Shown here: in pieces, positions 22,948-29,549 of the stretch
How positions within the stretch are numbered: position 1 is the stretch's first letter
How the letters are laid out: each line of letters begins with the position of its first letter
Source: Monoraphidium neglectum
Taxonomy: Eukaryota > Chlorophyta > Chlorophyceae > Sphaeropleales > Selenastraceae
Direction: 5' to 3'
DNA: 29,549 nucleotides
NCBI RefSeq assembly: GCF_000611645.1
Contig: NW_014013471.1
Location: forward strand, 5,889-35,437
Position numbers and translations under genes: made by a program
Notes under the pieces: generated by a model
Databases searched by the model: none
Seen by the model: the letters and a program-made list of their open reading frames with translations, nothing else
Told to the model about the DNA's origin: nothing

Positions 22948-23391
22948 GTTGTGTGGGTGACGCACTCATGCACAAACTCACACTTGTCATCCTATAATGA
23001 GCCTGCTCCCCAACATGTTGCGGCGCCGACGGCTGCGACATCCGTGGCGCCCCAGTATTATGCATATCACCATCCCGACGGCACATTGCAGCTGCTTGCA
23101 GCACAGCGGCAGCCTCAGCAGCAGCACCAGCAGCAGCAGCCACCGCTGCAGCAGCAGCAGAGCGCTGCGGCCGTCGTAAGCGGGGGCTTCTGGGCTCCTG
23201 CCTACCCCTCCTTCGACTACGCAGCCGCCCAACCACCTCTAGCTGCCGGCAGCGGGACAGGGGCCCTGCCGGCTACTTCGGCAGCTGCGGGCCCATCTTC
23301 AGTCGTCTTGCAGGGGGACGGGGCGCCGCAGCAGTACATTCTGCTATGGCAGCCCCCAGACCAGGGCGGCCCTGCGCCTGGCAGCTGGTGA
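20316..23391 (+). CDS. RR-TZF tandem CCCH zinc-finger protein with Gln-rich C-terminus
   Basis: Plant-type arginine-rich tandem CCCH zinc-finger protein; relatives bind AU-rich mRNA and locate to cytoplasmic granules. Exons: 20316-20494, 21062-21226, 21489-21501 (13 nt), 21733-21765, 21973-23391 (TGA); total 602 aa. The N-terminus has the family lead IYSTDQFRIAAFKV and CSNRGPHD, then CPFAHPGEHARRR. Finger 1 is C85-X8-C94-X5-C100-X3-H104. The linker FEMWLHPDKYRTQ follows. Finger 2 is C121-X5-C127-X4-C132-X3-H136 (ending CFFAHSNEQL). The exon 1/2 junction gives HD-C-CPFAH, with the usual Trp replaced and the spacing two residues short, so a microexon may be missing there. The intron after the 13-nt exon starts GC (CAG|gcaagc), a typical GC-AG intron. 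The last exon encodes about 470 low-complexity residues rich in Gln, Ala and Pro, including a run of 24 Gln (22873-22944). RNA targets are unknown. Confidence 0.9.
20751..20797. repeat. 18-bp direct repeat, period 29
   Basis: The word gccctctcgatgcttgcc occurs at 20751-20768 and 20780-20797 in the first intron of the zinc-finger gene. Confidence 0.85.
22873..22944. repeat. CAG repeat, 24 Gln in the zinc-finger protein
   Basis: 24 Gln codons, all CAG except one CAA. A second, more interrupted CAG-rich stretch lies at about 22096-22310 in the same exon. Confidence 0.95.
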
Positions 23392-25886
23392 CCCGCACGA
23401 GTGCGCCTGGCCATCGGCGGCCGCACGCTTTGCAAGCACAGGGACCAACCGCGCCGCTCGCCGCGCTGCGCGTGTTGCGCGGCCTTGCCTTGTCCGCTGC
23501 GCTTGGCAGTGGCACGCGCCGGGCCGGCGATGGCCAGGGGGAAGGGGGCTGTCATCAAAGCTGCACCCCAGGTAGAGTTTTGAGGGGTGCGCCCGCTGTG
23601 CCGCCTTCGCGGCCACTTGGGCCCTTAAATGCTCCAGGGCACGCCTGCATGACTCTCAGGCATTGCTCAACCCAAGCCCAAACACTGCCATACAACATTG
23701 GCGCAAACACACAGCGACAACAAATCAGGTGCATATACGTCACATTGCACTGCTGCCCAGCACGGGCCACGGCAGCCCATGGGCGGCCACCCGCTCTCCC
23801 GCATCCGCCGCTGCCGTTCTCAGCGGCCGCCATCGCGCCACCACCGCTGACGACGCCCCACCGCACGGCTCCACCCGCGCCCTGCACTGCTTCGTGTGAA
23901 ATGTTCATGAGCAATCTTCTCAGGATGCTCAGTTATTTGTCTGCAAAACCCTTGAGGTTTTTCGATTTCTGCCCTCTGTCAGTGGTCCATTTGATCCTGC
24001 CTCTTCACATGGAGCACCGATGGATTCATCCACTGAACATTCCCCCGTTTGGAGAAATAATCACCCGCACCGCTATGCACCTGCCTCTGCCCCAAGCCGA
24101 TGGCTGGCCAATCTGCGCCGCTTGCCCCGCCCTGCCGCGGCGCGCACCACTGCGCGCGTTTTAGGCTGACTCGTGCGCCGCCTTGTGCGGCCTCGAGTCT
24201 TGGCTGGGCAAAAGGGATTCGCGACGGCGCTGGCTGCCGCGGTGCCGTCCCTGTTTCTTTTGCCGTCCTGGCACAAGCAACCGGCACTTGCCTAGACCGC
24301 ACGCTCGTCACGCGGGCGCGCTCTTGCGGGGTGTGCCTGAAGGCCTGCCACCCCAGAGCGGCGCTATCACCACCCAAATCCACAAGACAAGCAATCCAAT
24401 CCCCACACTCTGTTGCTGGTCCTCGTACGACTGTTGCCGGCCTAAGAACTTGCAGCTGCAGGAGCCCTCATCGGTGGTTGGTCTGCACTTGCCCTGCCTT
24501 CCAGGATTGCCGCGCCAATCAGCGGCGGCTGCCCGCTTGCATCACCGTCTAGCCGAGCCCAAGACAGCCAGCCGCCATTGCCGCTGGCCGTCCGGCCAGG
24601 CCGCTGCATGCACAGCGGATGCGGCCGCGGCGCGTCGCGCCCGCGCCTGCACCCATCGCCGCGCGCGCGCTCAGCACCTCCTGCAGCGACGAGGCCAGCG
24701 CTGCGCAAATGCAGCAGCGCCTTTCGCACCATCCACAGTGCTTTCGCGTATTCAAACCCGCTTGCGCAACCACCCTGCTATTGGTTTGACCCTTGCCTCC
24801 CATGTTCCGCTGCAGTGGGAGCCCATCTGTCTAGGGCCCTCTGTTGAGACTTGAGGCGTGAGCACCGACAGTGCCGCGCGGTTGGGCATAAATCGAATTC
24901 ACGCCTGCCCGTCGCGCGAATCGCCCAAGGCGAGGACGGCAGGAGGGCCTCGCTGCGGCAACGGCCCCGGCGCACCGCCCGCGTCGCCGGCTGGGACCGA
25001 GCTTCGCAATTTGGGGGGACACGACCGCTCAACACGCGGCGCGCAGAGGCACCATTTGCCTGCTGTGCTTTCGAGACTTTCGCCCCGCCCACGCACTGCA
25101 CTACTGTTTGCCAACGAGCACATGTGTCTTGCTGCACTGCCTTGTGTATTGCTGCGCCGCCCACCAGTCGAGGTGGCCGGTCGGGGGCTGGTGTGTGCAT
25201 GTGTGTGGGTATGGACGCTTGCAGTGCTGCGTGTGTGGAACGCATGCCCTCTTGCCGTGCCGCCCACCACTAGCCACGTATCCTGCGTGACCCGCGGGCT
25301 GCCGCCGCAGAAGCCTTGAACGCATTTTAAAACTAGAAATATGATCAAAGTATGTTGAAGATTGCTGTTGTAACCGCTGCGATATTTACACAGCACTCGA
25401 TCAATTGTGCGATCAATTGTGCGGACGCGCCACGCGCCGCCACCACCTTTTGCCTTGCTTGCAGCACGGCAAATGGACGGCTCTGCCAGTCGAAGCTTGC
25501 AAGCAACGTCAGCCGGTGTGACGCACAGAGCAAGGCGTGGAGGAGCGCCGTCAAGGCAAAACCGACTCTTGCTCCAGAACGCTAGACAGATAGACAGCCG
25601 CTACGCCGACTGCACTGGCTGCCGTGCTGCTGCGCAGGTATGACCCGACAGCTTCCATCGCAAGCGAAGTCGGTTGTGTAATGTTGCATCACGCTCCACA
25701 TGCTGCTGCTGCTGCTGCCGCTGCTGCTGCTGCTGATGATGATGATCATGTGGATTTGTTTTGCAGCTAAGGGTGCTGCGCCTCGTCCATCTACTGCTCC
25801 CGCTGCTGCTCCCGCTGCTGCTCCCGCTGCTGCTCCCGCTGCTGCTCCCGCTGCTGCTCCCGCTGCTGCTCTTCCTGCTGGTCCTG
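23392..25886. other. Gene-free stretch between convergent genes
   Basis: About 2.5 kb between the stop codons of the zinc-finger gene (plus) and the GDPD gene (minus). Open frames exist but show no domain, only arginine/alanine/proline-rich translations typical of GC-rich non-coding DNA. TGTAA, the poly(A) word used by many green algae, occurs on the plus strand at about 25369-25373 and 25676-25680, and on the minus strand (ttaca) at about 25384-25388, which could end the GDPD 3' UTR. Confidence 0.5.
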
Positions 25887-25910
25887 CTAGTGCTCCCGCT
25901 GCTGCTCCAA
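25791..25910. repeat. 12-bp minisatellite spanning the GDPD stop codon
   Basis: Tandem copies of a 12-bp unit, GAGCAGCAGCGG on the minus strand (EQQR in the GDPD frame), six near-perfect units plus degenerate ones. The last sense codons and the TAG (25889-25887) of the GDPD gene lie in the degenerate 5' part of the array. Confidence 0.9.
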
Positions 25911-27912
25911 TAATTGAGCAGCCTTCGAGGGCCAGTTGACCGTCGCGCCGTCCACGCCGCACGCGACTGCGTGCAGCAGCAACTGACCAGTCACGCAGGG
26001 TGAGAGTGGCGCCGGGGGTGTCACTCAGTGTATGGAGAGGTGGCCCCGAGGGTGTCCACTCAATTCATGTGGCGGCATTACAGGTTTGCAGTCAATGACG
26101 GCGGGGGCCGCCACTCAATCTCTTGTGGAGTTTGTGAGGCACAGCTAGACATTTGCAAGCCGTTGATTGTGAGCGCGCTCCTGATGCAGCACGTGCGCCG
26201 CCCCTGCACTCATGATCACACACACATGCGCACACGCACACGCCCGGAAAGCTGCACCGCCCGAACCACGCGCGCACATCCATTACGGACAGCCCCTCGC
26301 CCCTGCGCCCCACAGACCCACCCGTTCGTCCTTCACGCCCCACGCCCTGACGCCAAACCCGGCCGCCTTGATCTCGTCGACGGCAACCTTGGACAGCGCG
26401 TTGGCCCTCGGACAGATCACCTCGACCCCCGCGGATCGCGCCTCGTCAGCAAGGCCGGGGCCCCACTCCTGGATGAGCCACGCGTGGCGCACCGCTGGCA
26501 GCAGCTGCAAATGCAAGGTGGCCGGCGCCGCGGCGCCAGCAATCACATCAGCGGTTCTGGTTTCTGAACGTTGCATGGGGGATGCACCCCTGCGCCGCCG
26601 CGGCAGCCCTCCGCCGCTGCACCACGCCCGAACCCCCAGCAGCCGAGGGCCCCCTCCGCGCGCAGAAGCGTGCCCACCTCCTTGGACCGCACGAGCTGCT
26701 CCAGATGGAATGAGGTTAAAGTGATCCCCGGAACCTCGGCCAACTCTGCGGCGCCGTGGACGCCTGCCCGTGCTGCCCCAGCGGCGGCTTGCTCCTCGTC
26801 CGTGGCCCCGGCCCCGCCGCTGGCCGCCCCGCCGCACGCCCAGCCGTGGCGGAGGACGAGACCGGCCACAACTGCAGGCAGCGCCGGCTGCGCCGTCTTA
26901 AGCTCCTGCGGCATTGGAGCGGCGGAGACGGCAGCCGGACGGTCGGGTGCTTCGTGGGCGGGTTTCGGGCACCCGGGATTGCGCTTGGTCTGATGATGGC
27001 ATGCCTCAAGAGAGGTCCAACACTGGGGCAGTCAAAGTGAGGGTGGTCAACCCTTTTGAGCGATCCAAATCAACAGATCAGACGCTGAAAGGGCTCGATG
27101 TTCTGCGCAGGTGTTGTACCAGACCACGGCCCAGCCCAGGTGCGCTCTGCCACGGCGCGACGTGACGCCTGAATATCAACTGTTTGCGTAAACCTTCTTG
27201 GCTGCCCGCCCCCGCCCACGCCGTCGCGGCGGCGATGGCGGTAGCGGGGGGGGGGGGGCTGCAGCGGTGGCTGCGGCAGGGGCCTACGCACTAGGTGAAT
27301 GTGAGCACGGCCCTTGTACCGCACGAGAGCCTCCTCGAGGGTCGGGATCCTCTCCCCTGCCATGCGGCGGCACATTGAGCCCAACCGCGGATGAGGTTGC
27401 GCATGGCAGTGTGGCTGTCATGGAAAACAAAAATGCACATTGATACGTGAGACATGATTGATGCAAGCAGTCAGTAGTCGTATGTGTAGCATTTAGAAGG
27501 CGTATTCCCCGGAATACAAGATTGTTCCAAGACTGCGCCAGCATCCCAAGGTCGCCCACTCATGGGGCCATCTGGGGCTGTTGGCCTGTACCTCAACGCG
27601 CCATCCTTGCAATAAGCAGACCCAACCGCGCCCCGCACCCGCAAACTGGGGCGAAAACCACGATCCGGCGTCCAGCTGCTTCAAGGCGTCCAGCGAGGTG
27701 CCCGCGACGTCGCCAGCCCCATCGCAGGTGCGCCCCAGCTCCTCGCAGTGCAGCAGCACCGCGGCGCCGTCCGCCGACAGCTGGGCGTCGGTTTCAAACG
27801 CGGGGAAGCCGCGGGACAGCGCCAGGTCGAAGGCGGCGAATGTGTTCTCGGGGGCGGCGTCGGAGTCGCCGCGGTGCGCAATAATGGCGAAGCCGGGGGG
27901 CGGGGCGGCCAT
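25887..27912 (-). CDS. Glycerophosphodiester phosphodiesterase (GDPD family)
   Basis: Hydrolyses glycerophosphodiesters such as glycerophosphocholine to glycerol-3-phosphate and an alcohol (family reaction). Exons: 27912-27639, 27356-27292, 26905-26678, 26504-26322, 25982-25887 (TAG); phases agree and give 281 aa, a normal family length. Visible motifs: AHRGDS with catalytic His13 and Arg14, PENT (21-24), metal ligands Glu40 and Asp42 (FETD), second catalytic His55, third metal ligand Glu114 (ELK), GITLTSFH, then FGVRAWGVKDE and GVDGATVNWP near the end. The usual HD at residues 55-56 reads HC. ATG 27912 was chosen because it lies just before AAPPPGFAIIAHRG. The frame stays open upstream, and in-frame ATGs at 28143 and 28131 would add 77 or 73 residues rich in Ser/Arg/Ala, resembling a plastid transit peptide, but these overlap PUS7 exon 1 on the other strand. 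The stop lies inside a GAG-CAG-CAG-CGG repeat. Confidence 0.92.
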
Positions 27913-28105
27913 GGCTCGAATCCGCTGGGCTGTGCGGGGCAACTGCTTGGCGCGCTTTGTGGCGGCGGCTGCGGTTTGCTGCCTGCTCAGCTGATCACAT
28001 CCTATAAGCGTTGCATTGGCACATGGGGATTGTGACGCCCTTCTAATTCGTCCGAAGGCTCCCGCACGAGGGATCTGCCAGCTCGGGTACTGTACGTGTT
28101 GCGAG
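27913..28105. promoter_or_regulatory. Short divergent intergenic region, GDPD and PUS7
   Basis: 193 bp between the chosen start codons of the two head-to-head genes, so a shared or overlapping promoter is expected. No TATA box was identified. The whole interval is also open in frame with the GDPD start. Confidence 0.5.
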
Positions 28106-28752
28106 ATGTCTATAGAAGAGGATGTTGGCATCACAGAGTTCATTAGCGGGAGCCTAGGAGGCTTCACGGGCCTGATCAAACACAGGTGACCAATGGACGC
28201 TTGCCGCGGCTGCGGCGGCAACAACGCGGTCTTGCCGCCGCCGACCACTCCAGACGACAGAAGTCCCGCCGTGCAAACCAGCAGCGATAAAGTACCTCAC
28301 TGCTCGGCTGCTGTGGGCGCTCGACTCGGCCGAACGATCCCCTTTCGCAGCCCCGGGCGCGGCGGCTGCGCCCGACGCCCGCGCTGGGCGTGCTGTGGCG
28401 GCCCCCCGGCCCGCCGCTGGCGCGCCAGCCCCGCAACCCACCACTGGAGGCATTGAGCACATGAAAGGTGCCTCATGACCGCGGATCACCTTGCAATCGA
28501 TCCATCCTCACAGGTTTACAGATTTCCAAGTGTCAGAGGTAGGCGTAGACGGAGCAGCCGCGCGCCTCACCACGACCGACTTCACCCCAGACCCAAACGG
28601 CCTCGCTGCCGGCGCCGCCGGCGCGGGCGCCGGCGCCACGGGCGCGCGGGCAACGCCGTCTGCGGAGGGCGTGGAGGCGGCTCTGAAGGAGTTTGCTGGG
28701 ATCGCTGGGGACGAGAACGGGCGGCGGCTGACGGCGCTGGTGGAGGGGATTC

Positions 28753-28800
<48 letters not shown>

Positions 28801-29549
28801 CAGGCGAGAGCGGAACAGGGAGCGAGCCCGCGGCAGCGCCGCAGGACGAGGCGCCCCCCGGCGCTCGCACGGAAGCGGGGGCGGCTGCGCCGGCAGCGTT
28901 GGTGGCTACGCTGCTGCCTGTGGATAGCAAGGATGCGCGCAAGGTGAGGGGCCACCGCGCTCTTGCCCCACGCCACATGTATCACGCATTCCTTATCGCC
29001 TCCCTCTGCCGGCTATCGTCCTCCCGCACCCACCGCATCTCGCCCCGCACCGGCCCTGCCGCGCCGCGCCACCTCCCACATCCAACCCCGCCGTCCGGCG
29101 TCCCACCCCCCCCCCCCTTGCTGCCCCCTTTCTAAACCCTGACCCCCGAAACCCAACCCCTGTCCCCGGCGGCGCCCCCAGGCGATCCACGCCTTCGTCA
29201 GGACCGATCCCCGCCTGCCGCCGCTCGCGTCGGACTCCGCGCCCGACCCCGGCGGCGGCGCGGCGCACGTCATTCAGATCACCCCTGCAGCTACCGCCAG
29301 CCGCGGCCGGGGCAGCCACGGCGGCGGTGGCGGGGGCGGGGATAGGAAGCGGGGGAGAGGGGAGTGGAGGCAGGACGCGGGGTGGCCCGGGGGCTCTGGG
29401 CGGCGGTATGTGAAGTTTGTGCTTTACAAGGAAAACATGGAGACCCAGGTGTGGGGTTTTGGGGGAGCAAGTTTCAGGGTTTTAGAGACAGGGGTTGAGT
29501 TGAGGGGTTTTAGGGAGTGAGGGCGCAACGGCTGGGGTGTGTGTGTGTG
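28106..29549 (+). CDS. PUS7: PUS7/TruD-type tRNA pseudouridine synthase, 5' part only
   Basis: N-terminal part of an eukaryotic PUS7/TruD-family pseudouridine synthase, which converts a uridine in tRNA and other RNAs to pseudouridine. Exons seen: 28106-28185, 28514-28943, 29182-29448; the third intron starts at 29449 and the gene runs off the window. The three exons encode 259 residues in consistent phase. Exon 1 reads MSIEEDVGITEFIS, then GGFTGLIKHR. It joins exon 2 through a split Arg to FTDFQVSEVGVDG, the family signature near the N-terminus. Exon 3 has AIHAFVRTDPRLPPLASDS, HVIQIT, a Gly/Arg-rich insert (RGRGSHGGGG), then RRYVKFVLYKENMETQ, the segment just before the catalytic domain. The catalytic aspartate lies beyond the window. 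A run of 15 pure CAG codons (28755-28799) interrupts exon 2 in an Ala/Gly-rich insert. ATG 28106 fits because the family motif begins six residues later. The gene is head-to-head with the GDPD gene. Confidence 0.94.
28755..28799. repeat. (CAG)15 repeat, poly-Gln in PUS7
   Basis: Fifteen uninterrupted CAG codons in exon 2, between EGIL and AGES. Confidence 0.95.

Noticed and set aside
23346..24164. 272-codon open frame after the zinc-finger stop
   Set aside because: It overlaps the end of the zinc-finger exon in another frame and its translation is low-complexity with no known motif.
24183..24854. 223-codon open frame on the plus strand
   Set aside because: Cys/Arg/Ala-rich translation with no domain, no plausible splice partners and no homologue that I recognise.
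28203..28467. Alternative PUS7 5' exon ending ATTGAGCACATGAAAG
   Set aside because: It would join to ATTTCCAAG in phase but lacks an in-frame start. The exon 28106-28185 instead supplies the family N-terminal motif GITEFIS...GLIKHR and splices in phase to FTDFQVSE.

Overview
This looks like nuclear DNA of a green alga (Chlorophyta). The six genes carry many short GT-AG introns. GC is high, dinucleotide (CA/GT) and CAG/CTG tracts are abundant, and the proteins have Gln- and Ala-rich inserts. The gene families also fit: an OPR/RAP-type organelle RNA-binding protein, a plant-type RR tandem CCCH protein, a GAF-domain TKL-like kinase, and a ciliary dynein assembly factor. The dynein factor means the lineage has, or recently had, flagella. 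The stop codons read as standard (TAG twice, TGA three times; the sixth gene is cut by the window edge). I cannot name the species.

Layout. 1-1807: no supported gene; a G-rich minisatellite. 1808-11299 (minus): a 21-exon, about 910-residue kinase with a predicted lipid-anchored N-terminus, two GAF-like regions and a complete kinase domain; its introns hold most of the window's dinucleotide repeats and a striking palindrome. 11300-12541: spacer. 12542-14895 (minus): a RAP-domain protein with Ala-rich helical repeats. 15275-19507 (plus): a DNAAF3/PF22 homologue in 8 exons. 20316-23391 (plus): an RR-TZF CCCH zinc-finger protein in 5 exons, with a 13-nt microexon and a GC-AG intron. 23392-25886: gene-free stretch between convergent genes. 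25887-27912 (minus): a glycerophosphodiester phosphodiesterase in 5 exons. 28106 to the window end (plus): the first three exons of a PUS7/TruD-type tRNA pseudouridine synthase.

Exon chains were assembled by hand: domain continuity, GT-AG (once GC-AG) borders and phase were required to agree, and every internal reading frame closes. The genes do not form one pathway. They cover signalling, organelle RNA metabolism, axonemal dynein assembly, mRNA regulation, lipid turnover and tRNA modification, as expected of ordinary nuclear gene neighbourhoods. Two pairs are divergent (RAP/DNAAF3 and GDPD/PUS7) and may share promoters. I found no convincing new multi-gene system. The most unusual items are the two overlapping, mutually exclusive palindromes in a kinase intron, a GDPD stop codon lying inside an in-frame EQQR-coding minisatellite, and the GC-AG/microexon arrangement between the two zinc fingers.
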